Assembly (NCBI GenBank): GCA_947561395.2
Contig: OX387187.1
Span: forward strand, 23,789,829 to 23,853,828
From: Buxus sempervirens
Lineage: Eukaryota > Streptophyta > Magnoliopsida > Buxales > Buxaceae
DNA: 64,000 nt
Reading direction: 5' to 3'
Position 1 is the stretch's first letter. Each line of letters opens with the position of its first letter. A program made the translations under genes and the position numbers. Shown in pieces: positions 32,663 to 45,639 of the stretch. Below the pieces are notes generated by a model that ran no database searches, had not been told where the DNA came from, and was given only the letters and a program-made list of their open reading frames with translations.

Positions 32663-34284
32663 ATGAATACTGAAGAGAATCAAGCTCAAACCACCGTTCC
32701 CGCTCAGGACTTTGCTCAGCTGCAAGAGCAGGTGGCTGGACTAGCCAAGATGCTGGGAGACTTACTGGCGGCTCAGGCCCAACAGGCCCAGGCCCAAAAC
32801 CGAGCCTCTACTTCCCATCAAACATCACCACCTCAAGCCTACATTCCACCTCTCGCTCAACCCATGCCTGAGCCCATTTCTGAACCTGTCCCTGAACCTA
32901 TCTTGATCAGGGAAAACACTGTGGAATATGAAAAGGAGATGGAAAAGGAAAAAGCCAGGGAGGAGATGGAGAGGAAACTCCTGCATAAGATAGAGAGGAT
33001 TCAGGAAGAACTTAAGGAGGTAAAGGGGGGAAACAGTTATGGAGGTACCACCTTCGATGATCTGTGCATATACCCGGATGTATGCCTACCGGCAAAGTTC
33101 AAGTGCCCAGACTTTGATAAATATGATGGCACGGGCTGCCCAATGAGCCACTTGAAACTATATTGAGGGGCTTTGTGCCAGTTTGGCTGGGATGATGGCA
33201 TACTAATCCAACTCTTTCAGAGGAGTTTGACAGGATCGGCTTTGAGGTGGTTTGCCACAATTGATCATGGAAAGATTAGAGGATGGAAGGACCTGGCAGA
33301 CGCCTTCTTGGACCAATACAAATTTAACTCGGAGATCGTTCTAGACCGGTACGACATTATGAGGATGAGCAAGGGAAAGGAAGAATCTATAAGGCAATAT
33401 GCCAAGAGGTGGAGAGAGTTTGCCTCCCAAGTCAGGCCGTCTATGTTGGAGCCTGAGATGATCTCGACGTTCGTAAGTACGCTGGGGCAGCCCTTCTACA
33501 ACCATCTGGTGGGTCAGATTACCACCAATTTTGCAGCCCTGGTGCAGGTGGCAGACCGGATTGAGGATGGGATCAAATCTGGCAAGATAATTGATTATTC
33601 CGCCATGATTAGTCAACAAGACTCCACTCATAACAAGGGAAATGGTAATGGAAAGAAAAAATCTGAGGAAAGGAGAGAAGCAAAAGTGAATATGGTGTAG
33701 CTTCCCAAGGGACCCTTTCAAATCAATGCCCATCCAGTTCCTTTGCTGCCTATCCAAATTAATGTCCTTTCTGCACAGCCTGTGAAAGACAAAACAGAAG
33801 AAAGGAAGAGAAGGGAGTTTTCAAAACTGCCTATGAGACCATCTGAACTTTTGCCTACCTTACTTCAAAAGGGTTATGTGACTTTGAGGTTGCCAAATCC
33901 TCATGCAAGCAAGGGGAAGGGTTATGATTCATCTGCAATATGTGAGTATCATATGAACAGTCCAAGGCATACCACAAATCGTTGCTTGGCCCTAAAGCAT
34001 GCAATTCAGGATTTGCTAGATAATAACTCTTTATCATTCAATTCAGTCACACCCACTCCTCCTCCCACCAGCAGCAATGGGGCAGGCAGTTCAAATGCAA
34101 TAGGGGCAATTTTCTCTGGAGAAAGAAGATTTGACCTTTTTCAACTTATTGCTTCTATAGGGTCAACTGTCTGGGTTTATTTTGAAAGGGAAGAAGAACA
34201 AGAAAATATGATGGGTAGGGAAGAAAAAAAGAATGAAGAAGAAAAAAGAAAAAAAGAGCCAAAAGAAGAAGAAATGGTGCAGAT
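32663..34284 (+). pseudogene. Retroelement fossil: gag region (Ogre/Tat-like)
   Basis: From the first residues MNTEENQ, a coiled-coil-prone Gln/Ala-rich and Glu-rich N-terminus leads to LPAKFKCPDFDKYDGTGCP, then SLTGSALRWFATID and the EESIRQYAKRWREFASQV block, all characteristic of Ogre/Tat gag. A CEYHMNSPRHTTNRCLAL segment resembles the family's zinc-knuckle-like C-terminal block. Gag forms the particle that packages element RNA. The region is broken in a few places and is interrupted at 34285 by a solo LTR. Confidence 0.85.
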
Positions 34285-37281
34285 TGTAACGCCCCGAACC
34301 TAGGTCTATGCAAAACAAGCACCAAACCCGAATCCGAAGTGATACTGGGCCAAAAGCTACTAATTACCAGACATTTAAATCCAACTAATTTCATTTATTA
34401 TCAGAGTGCGGACAATTAAAGCATTAATTTCATCAATATGCGTGGCTAACTATAACCATCAAACTAACTCATCAATATAAAGTCATAAATCTGGTAAACG
34501 GGTTTTCTAACACACTTTCTCTCATATTCAATTAAATCATAAACTATCTATCAAGGTACATCTATATCAACCTTTAATAGAAAGATCTAAACTAAATAAG
34601 AAAAATCCTCAGCTCAGTAATCTGCAACTCCCCCTCGAGTCAACCCCAAGAACGCTCTCACGTGGAACAACTGAAAAATAAGAATAAGAAGTAGGGTGAG
34701 ATACAACTATCTCAGTAGGTAACACATGCATGCTACAAACAGTTTGTATATAAAAGTAATCATTCATGCACGATAAAATAATCGAGTAGTCATGGTCGAT
34801 AAAAGAACGAGTAATCACCATACAAAACCAACATCTAATTAGTGTTTGGAATAAAGAGAGTTTATTATGTAACCTTCGTTTCAATTAGAAAGGCAATGTA
34901 ATATAAATCACATCTAAAGGGTTTTCCAATTCACTGCCAGTATTGCTTTCCCTAAAATAATTCTATAATTAATTCATGGTTCATTTGTATTCTATTTTTG
35001 AGTCATTCAAATCAAATCACAGCTAAACCGTTTAATCAAACTCTTCTTATTCAAATGTAGATCATGTCATTCATAATTAATAGTAAATTTCCATCTGATA
35101 ACAACATTCTCCCATGTAGGATGCAATCACGCAGTAATCACATCTACCCTACATGAGGTCTCTCTCGCAGGAGTCATCATATCTCACCCGCAGGTGGTAA
35201 TTACATATATCTTCCTTGTGGGATGCAATCACATCATGATTACATCTCCTCCACAAGAGGTCACATCTCTCCCGCAGGAGGTCACATATCTCCCCTATGG
35301 GATGCAATCCAATCAGGATCACATCTCCCCCAACAGGAGGTTTCATCTCACCCACAGGTAGTCACATATCTCCCCTGTGGGATGCAATCCAATCCGGATC
35401 ACATCTCCCCCAACAGGAGGTCTCATCTCACCTGCAGGTGGTCACATATCTCCCCTGTGGGATGCAATCCAATCAGGATCACATCTCCCCCAACAAGAGG
35501 TCTCATTTCACCTGCAGGTGGTCACATATACATCTCCATTGTGGGATGCAGTTACATCATGAATACATCTCTCCCACAAAACGTCTCTCCCGTAGGAGTT
35601 ACACATCTCACCCGCAGGTGGTCTCATATCTCATTCGCAGATGGTACAATCTCTTATAGCCATAATGGCATTCAGTCCACAGTCTAATTATATTTTGAGA
35701 AGGAAATTACCTATATAGAATCCTTTTAATCATTTCAAGTGAATTTGATCCTCTTTAAACCTTAAATTGTACTAAATCATAAAACAAGGTGGTTAAATAT
35801 CTAATATGAACTTTTTAGTATAATTGGCCTTCAGAGACACCTTAAGAATAATCTTCTAGAAGTGTTACAAGTGGTGAAAATCCAAATAACCTATTTTATA
35901 ATGATTTGGGACTAAGAATGTCGTAAAGCTCTCAAAATACATTTTGGATGAGTGGAATAGTCTTAGGATTCCCAATAAGGTTACCATACCAAAAATCAAT
36001 AGATTCCAAAACAAAAAGTTTCGGACCCCAAAAATATTCTAAGTCTAGTTAAAAACATTGACTTTTGGTATATAATGTTTCTAGACAAATCTACAAGGAG
36101 TTTCGGGCTCAAATTTTGGTTGTAGTCTATTGAAGGGTAAACACATCTCCTAGAATTTTATGGGCTTCTGAATCACTCATCTAGGTATCAAACCCAAAAC
36201 AGGCTTTTTGATAAAAACCGGGAAAACTGGAAATTTAGGCATGAACTGGAAAGTTGACTTTTTATTGACTGGGAATTGGACTTTGGAAGTATTTTTATTG
36301 GTTCCAAATTGGGGGGGGGGGGGGGTAAAACCTTATTTACATGTAAAGACTTAAGTAAATGGAGCAATAAATACACAGAACATTTACTTGAATGTCTTTC
36401 GGGTAATAAGGGTGCTGTGTAGGAGGCTCAAGTTATTTGGAAAAGGGTTGGAGAAGAAAAGGGGATGAAAAACTGTCAAAATTGCATTTTTTTTGTTAGA
36501 GCACCTAGGATCGCTCAGGATCGCCTAAGCGGTCAAAGGTTGTTGGTAGTTCAAAATCGAGCGCCGACGGTACGTCTTCCAGTGGTCTTCGGCGGTCTAC
36601 AGATTATAACTAGCGCCGATGATCGCCGAGCATAGTCGAGGTCGGCGGTCATTCGAAAATGAACAGAATCAGTTCCAAAACATGATTTTTCTCGTCTAAA
36701 CTCATTCTAACATATTTATAACATGATTATCTAATTAAATACATCATTACATATCATAAAAACATGCTTTTCTGATTAAACGAATGTAAATCCAAACACG
36801 AAGGTAAACCGGTGTCACCTACCTCTATTCGTGCGTTCTTCTTCTTCCTCCTCTAAACCAGCAGTGATCACACTCTTCACGATTGCAAGACAGTCTCCAG
36901 AAGATGAAAACCCAAGATAGATTCTCTCTCCCTTCTTCTTCTTCTTCTTCTCTTCTTCTTCCTCAATAGTGCGTTAGTCTTTTGCGGCTGTCGAATACCA
37001 GCGAATACAAAGAGAATACAAACATGTGTGTTTTAGGTTATTTAATTGGTATTTATACTCTCCGATCCCATGTAGCTCACATGCAAACTTTCCTATACAC
37101 ACGGCCCAATCAGAATACATACCTCGATATCTCATGATCGGACGGTCAGATCTGCGCCAAACTCCTGATCTCCACTAATAACGATATTCTCTACAATAAT
37201 AAATTATTTCCATCCATAATAATCCTCAAGAATATTAATTATTATTTTATTTTAATATTTGGAAAAATTCGGGGTTTTACA
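34285..37281 (-). mobile_element. Solo LTR, 2997 bp, target duplication CAGAT
   Basis: Ends TGTAACGCCCCGAACC and ATTCGGGGTTTTACA, with CAGAT on both sides (34280-34284, 37282-37286). Orientation is minus by a TATA box (TATAAAT, 37058-37051) followed by a donor-like AGAGGTAGGTG near 36822. It carries an 80-bp minisatellite (35100-35660), a 15-base G-run (36311-36325) and a GC-rich patch (36500-36650). It inserted in the gag region of the 25978 element and so is younger. A related LTR start appears at 63708. Confidence 0.92.
35100..35665. repeat. Minisatellite of about 80 bp made of mini-hairpins
   Basis: Units at about 35300, 35380 and 35460 are nearly identical; outer units are looser. Each unit contains short inverted repeats: CTCC...GGAG, CACCTGCAGGTG and ATCTCCCC...GGGATG. 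Open frames across it (up to 154 codons) are artefacts. Confidence 0.88.
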
Positions 37282-37286
37282 CAGAT

Positions 37287-37697
37287 GACCATGACTACAA
37301 TGCAAGAGCGATCAAGGCAAGGTGATGTAAAGATTGTGCTAGGGCAGAATATTCTACAAGAAGCCAGTACACAAAATAGGGCAAAGTCGATTGAGAAAGA
37401 AGGATGGCAGAGAAAGAATGGGGGTGTTTTCAAAGAAAAGAAAGAGGCAAAGGTTGAATTCATTTTGCCACACATTGATTGGGCAGTCATCCAAGTTCCA
37501 GATCAAGTAACGTCAATTCTTCCAAGGGCTGAGCATGATGTCCTAAATGCGAAGGCAATGGCTGATCAAAGAAATGAATTCTTGCCTCAACTAGCAGAAG
37601 ATGAAAATTTTTGCAAAAATGGAAAAAAATCTACTTTTGTCTTTGAGGACAGGGGCAATTTTCAAATTCCCATGTTCTCTGAAAAGAAACCCCCATA
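37287..37697 (+). pseudogene. Retroelement fossil: tail of the gag-side coding region
   Basis: A stretch with coding-like composition continues from the far side of the solo LTR, containing VEFILPHIDWAVIQVPDQV. I recognise no protease or RT motif in it. It belongs to the 25978 element. Confidence 0.4.
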
Positions 37698-40690
37698 AAA
37701 AGAATGCACATTTCCTGAGGACTCTAAGGAGCCTTGTTCTTAGGAAATCATTTCAATAAAGGCTCTTTCAAAAGCAAAAAAAAAAAAAAAAGAGTTTTCC
37801 TTTAAGATTTTGTATAAAAAAAGGATTTTCCGCTTTAACATTTTTCTAAAAAAAAAAAAAAGTTTTCAACAAGGTCCTGTTTTACTTATGGGTTATATCT
37901 CCCATTGAATTTCATTAAGTTGAATATGACTTCGACATTAGGCTCAATCTTGAGACCAAAATCGAAGAAAAAGACATTTTATATGAAAATTCAAATCCTT
38001 TTAAGTGTCATGAGAAGAATATTCTGCAAAATTATGAAGTGACCAATTTTAAGGCCTTTGGAACCAAAGATGACCCACAGTCTTCAACAGAAAAGATAGA
38101 AGAAGATTTGAAGTTTCTTCATTAGAATACAAAAAGGATCGCATTACTTGCTGATTCGTTCAAAGGGAAGTTGATAATATTATTTGAAGAAATTTTGGGG
38201 CTTTGCACTTGAAAATATGGGAGAAGATTTGACCTTTTCGTTGGAAATAGAATTGGGCATCATCTGATGGAAAGAATCCAAATTCATAAGATTGTTCAAA
38301 AGGTGAAGAACTTGTTCATAATAGAGGTTCTATTTGAAGATGCTTTTATCTTGATAGAAGTTGATGAAAAAAAAAAGAATAGAAAAAAAAGGAAAGAAGG
38401 AAAAATCCTGAGCCAGTCATGTAGTGCAACTCTACCAAGTCTGAAAATTCAAACTTTTCTTAAAATGATAAGAGGCCTTTCTTTCTTATATCCCCAAAAA
38501 TTTTGAAATCCCTAGTTAGACCCTTTGAGCTTGATAAAATTTTCCAAGTAACCTAAACTGAGAATTGTAACCCCACACTGGGGAAAATTTATTAAGGCAA
38601 AAAAAAAAAAAAAAAAAAAGAATGAAAGGGCATTATTGAAGTTCAAAAGGGATTTTGAAGATGTTTTATGAAAAGGGAGCAAAGAAATTAAAAAAAAAAA
38701 AGGAAGAAAGAAGAAAAATAGATCATCAAATGCTATATCTTCAAAATTGTGAATAGAAGATTGAGAAAAGAAGTTCAATATTGGGGAATAAGCTTCAAAT
38801 GAAGAAATCAAAGTAGGGGCAAAATTTCATTACTGGGGGCAATTTTGTATTCATTCCAAAGAAAAAAAATGCCTTAAGAATTGCAATTTCAGTTAACCCA
38901 TTTAATCATATGGTATTTGAGCCTTTTATTCCTTTTCTTTCTAAACAAACACCAAGCCTTCGTTTCGTCCCATTCATAAGTCCTCTTTGATTAAGAAATT
39001 TTGAATTAAAACAGTTTTGACTACATAGTTGCTGGTGATGAAGGATAAAAAAGAAAAAAAAAGAAGAAAAAAAGGGAAAAAAATGGAGAAAATGTAGTGA
39101 AAACCCGGAAGGGCGCTACATGGCAAATAATTAGCTATCTACAAGAAGGAAATCGTCGGAGAGGAAAGTCCGGAATCGGCATAGATCCAGGTGAAGTCCT
39201 CATGTTGGTGGTTATTTTGAGATACAGTCACTTTTCGAGTGATTGAGGAAAATTCACTTTTCAAGACTGAAGAAGCATAATCAGAACTATGATATGAATC
39301 ATCTATGAACAAGTTGATGGCCATCAAAATTTCCATTAGGAAATTATTGCTGAAGTTGAAATCATAAATTCTCATATCATGGATACAATGGAGCAACAAT
39401 TGCTCTTCAATTGGATGAAGGAAAATGTCTTTCTAGACTGGGGCAAAATAGTCAGATTGAAAGATTCATCATATCTGGAGCATCAATTGACAAGCCGATG
39501 GTCATGTGAATGATTCTAAAGGTTCTGAAGGCTTATTTTGGTCGTTCTTCATTTTCTGAAATAATCTTCTCATTATTCAACTTGATTTTAATTCTTTTGG
39601 ACTATATGCTAATAAGTGGTTGGATCATTTTTCAAAAAAAAAAATATAAAAACACAAAAAAGCAAAAAAATATATTTTTGGCCTATGATGAGCATCTATG
39701 TCTTTTCATAAAAACATTGGTTTTGCAAGCATTAGAGAATTCTGAGGCCACTAGTATAAAACCTATTTTGTATTTGCATTCCTTTATAAGGGTTTCTTTT
39801 TGCAAAGGTTAAAAAAAGAAAAAAAGAAGAAAGAGAAAAAGAAGAAAAAAAAGAAAAGAAAAAAAAGGGAAAAAAGAGGATCATCTCTGCTGAGTGGCAA
39901 ATACTACTTCAAGCAATCAAAACCGGGGAATGCTCAGCGCCTTTCCCTCTGGGTTTTCATTGAAATAAATTACAGCATCTAGAAGAAGCAGTTAGGCCTT
40001 AGTCTTTGGATTTGAAAAAAAAAAAGAAGCTTCGAAACAGTTGCATGTTTTCTCCTTTAAACAAAGGTTTCCAATTCTGAAGAAGGATTTTACTGGGGCA
40101 ATAAGAAGGCATGAAGAAGAGATCACGGGTAGTAAGGGTATGAGGTTAGATCAGCAGATCATGATCCATCAATCAAGAAGAGCCATTCAGTTGGGCAGTT
40201 GAAAATAATGAAGGCAGGTTATGGGCAGCAAGGGCACATACATCATTGTTAAGAGAGCAAGAAGATGAAGAAGCAAAAGCAAGTTGCAGAATATTCAAGC
40301 ACAGGTTTGGGCATCAAATGGCACCCAGGTATATCAAATAAAAAAAAATCAATCAAGAAAATTCAATAAAATATTTCTTTCATTATTGTTGAGCTGTAGA
40401 GTGAAAAACATCAAAAGTAATTGAGTTTGCAGAGGTCAATTTTAACCCACCTTCTTTTCGAAATTTGCTTGTCTCTGATTTCTTTTATGAGAGCTCAAAG
40501 AAATCTGAGTAAGGAAGAGACGCCACCCCGTCAGACTATAAACAGCAGGGGTTTCATTGGCTATCTTCAAATCCATGTTTTTTATCACTCATTTGTTTGA
40601 CCAAAGCAAGTTCAATTAATGAGGTGCCTTTCAAACGTGCAATTTTGAGTTGTGTCTATTCTTTGCTGTTCATTGTGCTACAACTCCAGC
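37698..40690 (+). other. A-rich interior of the 25978 element, no pol seen
   Basis: About 3 kb with many A-runs (near 37779, 37850, 38600, 38690, 39060, 39800-39870) and no RT, RNase H or integrase motif in any frame I can see. The Lys-rich frame at 39800 is an A/G-run artefact. Possibly filler in a non-autonomous element. Confidence 0.6.
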
Positions 40691-40702
40691 AAAGAGGGGC
40701 AG
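40691..40702 (+). other. Polypurine tract
   Basis: AAAGAGGGGCAG directly before the 3' LTR, the expected plus-strand priming site of an LTR element. Confidence 0.75.
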
Positions 40703-40703
40703 T

Positions 40704-43661
40704 TATAGACACCTCAAAATTGCACGCTTTTTGATAAATCTTAAAAGAGAGAAATATTTTATTGGAATTTTCAATTCTTTGCTTTGGGTTTGAGATCCTT
40801 AACCCATTTGAATCCAAAACCGTAAAGGAAAAGGCCCGAATTCAATCTTTTGTGCAAAGTCAAACTTTTTCCGGTTGAATTTTGTTGACTTTTGACCCCA
40901 GAAAATGAAATATTTTTTAAAGCAAGATTTCAAGATAATTTTTCCCGGTAATCAGGTTTTTAGCCATGTTATTGCATAAAAGAATTTTTTGAGATTTTAA
41001 ATCTTGACGAATACCTTGGTTTTAACATGTTGAATCTTTTTACTGGACCTGAAAAACCGGAATTTAGCTTGGACTGGAAAGTTGACTTTTTATTCACTTG
41101 GAATTTGGGTTTGGAACTATTTTTAATGGATTCAAATGGGGCGGGGGTGTTTGCTTATTTACATGTAATATCTTAAGTAAATGGAGATTAAAAAATACGA
41201 GGACATTTACTTAAATGATATTACATGCAAATAAGTATTGCCTGTGTTAAAATTCGGATAAAAGCTTCTTTTTTTTGTATCCGACAGATAATGTCGGATA
41301 CAAAACATCTTTATTGTATCCGACAGATAATGTCGAATACAAAGGATCTTTATTGTATCCGACAGATAATGTCGAATACAAAGAGAATTGCTTGTATCTG
41401 ACCTGAGTTGTTGGATACAAGGTTTTTGCTCAAAATTAGGGTTTTCCGAAAGTTTTCACTTTTTACCATCATATCCTTCATTAAAGGAGTGGAAATCTTG
41501 GAAATAGCCTTAGGGTTTAGGTTGGTGGACTCTAGACATCATTTTGTATCTAGCATCATGCAAGCCCTAACCCTCGCCTTTGCCTATAAATAGGAGGCTC
41601 CTCCTTAAGCAAATGGCCAATAACTTTTGCCAAGAATTTTGGCCAAGAAGTTGGAAATTGAAGAGCTCCGAGTGAAAAAGGGAACCGCTGCCGTATATCT
41701 TCCAGAAGCCCAGGTAAGCCTCAAACCTCTCTTTATTTTTCTGTTCTTACATTCTAGGTTTAGTTCTCTTCTTCTACCTTTCTGTAGAATAAGGCCTAAT
41801 CTGTGTGTATGAAAACCCTTCCTCTACTCAAAGTACCTCGAGACTCCCCCTAGCCGTAAAACGTGAAGGCGGGATCTAGGGGAAACGAGACTGAGGATTG
41901 ATCCTAGTGTTAGAACCTTGTTGAATAAGCCTTTTGATTCTATGAAAAACCGTTTCATATTCAAAGTACCCCAAGATTATCTCGAAGAACTGTTAAACGG
42001 GGAGAGAGAACTAAGGGAAACGAGAATGGAACGGAACCCTAGGTTGTTCTAGAACCCCATTTGATTTATATGAATGCATGCTATATGTTGTTATATTGGA
42101 TTTTTACACACACACAGATAGCACTTGTTTTGTCGGATTCGGCTTATATTTCGGATTTATTGCATTCATTGTGATAGATCTGGAATAAATAGCCCCAAGC
42201 AATTCTGGGATGTTCGTTATCGATTTCAATCAAGTTTATTTCAAATATTGAAGACCTCTAGGTCTAACCTCTCGGTTTTGGACACTTTTGCTCAATTTTG
42301 GGGTTTTTGGCATATCCTTTCCAATCGGAGAGGACGGTGAGCCAAACTTGTGCCCCATTTCTTCCTAGATGTTCTTCAATATCTTTTAAAATTATTTTGA
42401 TTTATCTTGCACGAATTCCACACACCTTATCACTGTTTTGAGTTGATTTTCTTTAAAAGGGCTTAACTTGATAGCAGTTGTACCCCAACTTCGGACACTC
42501 ATAACTTCATCGTCCGGATGAATTTTTGAGTGATTCTAGAGCCATGAGAAAGGTGAGGCTGTATAGTTTATGCTTGCAAAATATCTTTAATTTTTATCAA
42601 GCGGATTTTTGACACCTCTCTGTCGAAGTTGATAGGTCCTTTCAGGCCAGATTGCGGAACCTATCACTTCGACTGAGCGCCGTCTGTTCGTTTTAAGTCC
42701 GATTCGAGTGATTTTTATTTTTGTGTTTTCTTTTAGAAGTCTAGTTTCAAACCGAATTTGTTTCATAATTGTTTGACTCCGTTTGTGTCCTTGGTAACAG
42801 ATTTACTCAGAACTACTCAACAACACTTTTCTGGGTAAATCTGTGATCCTCGGGGCCTGTTCGGGAGACCGCCCAAGGCACATCCGAATGAATTTTTCTA
42901 TGAGGCTAGTTTCATTTGAAATATGGCCATATAGACTTCATTCACACCAAATTTCATGGATTTATATGAAGCCGATTTTTCTAAATGATTTTCCAAACTT
43001 GCCCACTTGTCCCTTTTTATTATCTCCAGCAGCAAATTTCAAAGGAGAATAACTCCTAGGATTTTAACCGGAATTGATCGAAAATTTGCATGAGTCTTCT
43101 ATTTGTCATAATCTTTCAAATGGATTTGGTTTGATTTAATTTAAATTGAATTTGAATGATTTCAAGACAAATGGCATTATCTTTTACCGAATCCTCCGGA
43201 TTTGACTCAGCTTGGTTTTGTGCAATTTTTGCTTTGATAGTCATCTATTGGTAATATTCCAGAAGTGATATTGATATAAAAGAGGATCTGGAATTCATTT
43301 GGATTTCTCATGTGGACATATCACATATTTGTTTAACCCTTTTCCAAGGTTTTTGATGATTTTAGCAAGCTTTCTCATTTTTTTAGCATGAACAACACTT
43401 GGCAACCACCTTGTGTGGGTGAATGGGGGTGCCTAACACCTTCCCCCGTTCATAATCTAATTCCCTTACCCATCTCTGGATTTGATTTTCCAGTAGAGTT
43501 ATTTTTACTCTTGTATTTGCCTTTTAGCTCTTTTTGCTTATTTTTGAATTTTTTGGTGTCCATTCACACCTCAAAAATTGGATGGTGGCGACTCTCTCAT
43601 TTCTGTTGAGCCCGTGTGTTGACGGAGGGGAATCATCCCGGTGATTTTCCCATGTCTCACA
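40704..43661 (+). mobile_element. 3' LTR of the 25978 element
   Basis: About 2958 bp, colinear with 25978-28908 and only a few percent different by eye. It has one more hairpin in the TATCCGAC array than the 5' LTR (four at 41276-41421). TATA at 41585, donor-like site at 41714, motif GCCGTAAAACGTGAAG at 41853-41868. Followed by CTTAT. Confidence 0.92.
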
Positions 43662-43827
43662 CTTATCTAATTAAATATAACAAAAATTAGATATGTATGA
43701 GTATTTTTTTATATATAAATAACTGAATCCTATTTTTTCTCCAATTACACCATGAGTCATTAAATCAGACGTCTTCCCTGATACTTATCTATTAGATTTC
43801 GTATATTTACTAATAGTTCTAAAATAT

Positions 43828-45639
43828 TGTAGACACCCCAAATTGCACTAAAATGAGAAAATAATTGAAAATATTAATTGGGATTTGAAACAGGTCAAAA
43901 AAGTATAAAATCTGACCAAACTGGTCATGCACATATTTTGTTTACGGTCTGGTCATGCCCGCAGTTGATATACGGGCATGGCATGCTCGTATTAATAATA
44001 CGGGCAGGGCGCGCCCGTAATATATATACGGGCACGGGGGTTTTTGTACGAATTTATCCTTTCTCAATTTCTGAGCCTTATCTGCATCCAAATATATCTC
44101 TGGGATATGCGAATCCTCTTATTTATCCATTCGAATCTCTATTATCCTATTTGACAAAGGATTGGCATTATCTTTGTGTTTAACTCAATCTGAAACTTTA
44201 TCTTGCCAAACCTTGGACCAACCATGCCCCTGGGTTTGCTTATAAATAGAGGGCCTTTCCTCAAGCAAAAGGCCACGAAAATTTGAAGTCCAAGGAGCTC
44301 CAAGAGAAGAGAGGAATCCCTGCTACTTTGCTTGCTCAATCCAGGTAAGTCCCTTTTCCCGTTTATTTTCTGTCTTCAATTCTAGAAGTAATAGGATCTT
44401 CTCCATTGCTGTAGAATAAGACCTCCTTTTATCCTGTATTTCTAAACTTGTCTCTAAGTACCTCAAGAGTCTCTCTAGCCGTAAAACGTGAAGAGAGAGC
44501 TAGGGGAAAGGGGAACAGGTGGATCCTTAGAATAGAACCCCATATCAGTTTTTCTCCTTTTTTCTAGAATAAGGCCTTTGATTGTGTTTGTATCACCCAA
44601 ACCTATCTCCAAGTATTTCAAGAATCCTCTTTAACCGTAAAACATGAAGAGAGAGCTAGGGGAAAAGAGAATAGGTGGATCCGTAGGGTAGACCCCCATG
44701 TGCTATAATCTGTGAAATGTGGCTGCTTTGAATATCCTGATCATGTTTTAATGGTTTTTATGTTGAATCTGAATGTATCTATGATGATCATGGTGTTTAT
44801 AGCATGAGCTCCCCACTTTTTTCTAAAATTTGGATTTTCACCACTTTTGCACCTACAGCACTGTTTTCGTGATTTTTGTGATATTAGGCTAAGATCCTGG
44901 ATCTATCATGATCATTATGATAGATTTGGATTTAGAAGCTTGAAAGTAACTTCTAGGGTTTCATGATGTGGTTTTTGAGTCCTTTTTCATGTTTGAGAGA
45001 AGACCCTACGGTCTAAGTTCTCCCCTTTTGATGTTCTTCATCAACGTGGGTATTTTTGGTTTTGATTTTTTGATTTAATGCGAAATTTGGGCTATACCTA
45101 TATCCTGGACTATTCAAGTTCAATTCTGAAATATTTTATAAAAATCATATTTTTCTAGATTTCTAGAATTTGACTTGAAGACTAGATTTTTTAAGATTTC
45201 ACTTTAGATTGGTTTTATTTGATTTTATCTCAATTTTATTTTGATCATAAAACCCTAGGAATGGTATGATCATATTTGAAAGTTCTGGATCAATCAGGCT
45301 AATCGTATGAAAAAACCATACACTTTTGTCTTTTTTGTGATTTTTTATGATTTTTATAGCAAGCCTTTTTTCCTTTGAAAACATGAACAATACTTGGCAA
45401 CCACCTTGTGTGGATGAATAGGGGTGCCTAACACTTTCCCCTGTTCATAACCTAATCCCCTTACCTATCTCTGGTTTTTTTTTAGGAGGGTTATTTTTAC
45501 CCTAAATTTGCCTTTCGTGCTTATTTGATATTTTGGTGTCCATTCACACCTAAACAGAATGGTGGCGACTCTGTGTTTTTAACCAATCCCGCGTGATGAT
45601 TGAAGAAGTCATTGAATTGATTTTTTACCATGTCTCACA
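43828..45639 (+). mobile_element. Ogre/Tat-like solo LTR, 1812 bp, target duplication AATAT
   Basis: Starts TGTAGACACCCC and ends TGTCTCACA, with AATAT at 43823-43827 and 45640-45644. Hairpin array with ATGCCCG/CGGGCAT and CGCCCGTA/TACGGGC stems at 43954-44034, TATA at 44241, donor-like CCAGGTAAGT at 44345, two copies of the CCGTAAAACGTGAAG motif (44478 and a variant near 44635). Same family as 51444-53244. Confidence 0.93.

Larger units (their letters stand above)
25978..43661 (+). mobile_element. Ogre/Tat-like LTR retroelement, 17.7 kb, target duplication CTTAT
   Basis: Two LTRs (25978-28908 and 40704-43661), a tRNA-Arg-type PBS, a long leader with satellites, a gag region, a purine tract before the 3' LTR, and CTTAT on both sides (25973-25977, 43662-43666). 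The gag and PBS are of the Ogre/Tat type. No protease, RT, RNase H or integrase motif is recognisable in the visible interior, so it looks non-autonomous. Its gag is broken in a few places. The first 150 bases of the two LTRs differ at about five sites and the next 150 at about one, suggesting insertion on the order of a million years ago. A younger solo LTR sits inside (34285-37281). Confidence 0.92.

Noticed and set aside
35223-35687. 154-codon open frame with repeated SHLPQQEVSSH peptides
   Set aside because: It spans the 80-bp minisatellite of the 34285 solo LTR.
34285-37281. DNA transposon with inverted ends TGTAACGCCCCGAA / TTCGGGGTTTTACA
   Set aside because: TG...CA ends, a 5-bp duplication, a one-sided TATA and donor-like site, and related LTRs elsewhere in the window fit a solo LTR better.
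39800-39982. Lys-rich open frame
   Set aside because: It is produced by A/G runs in the A-rich interior of the 25978 element.
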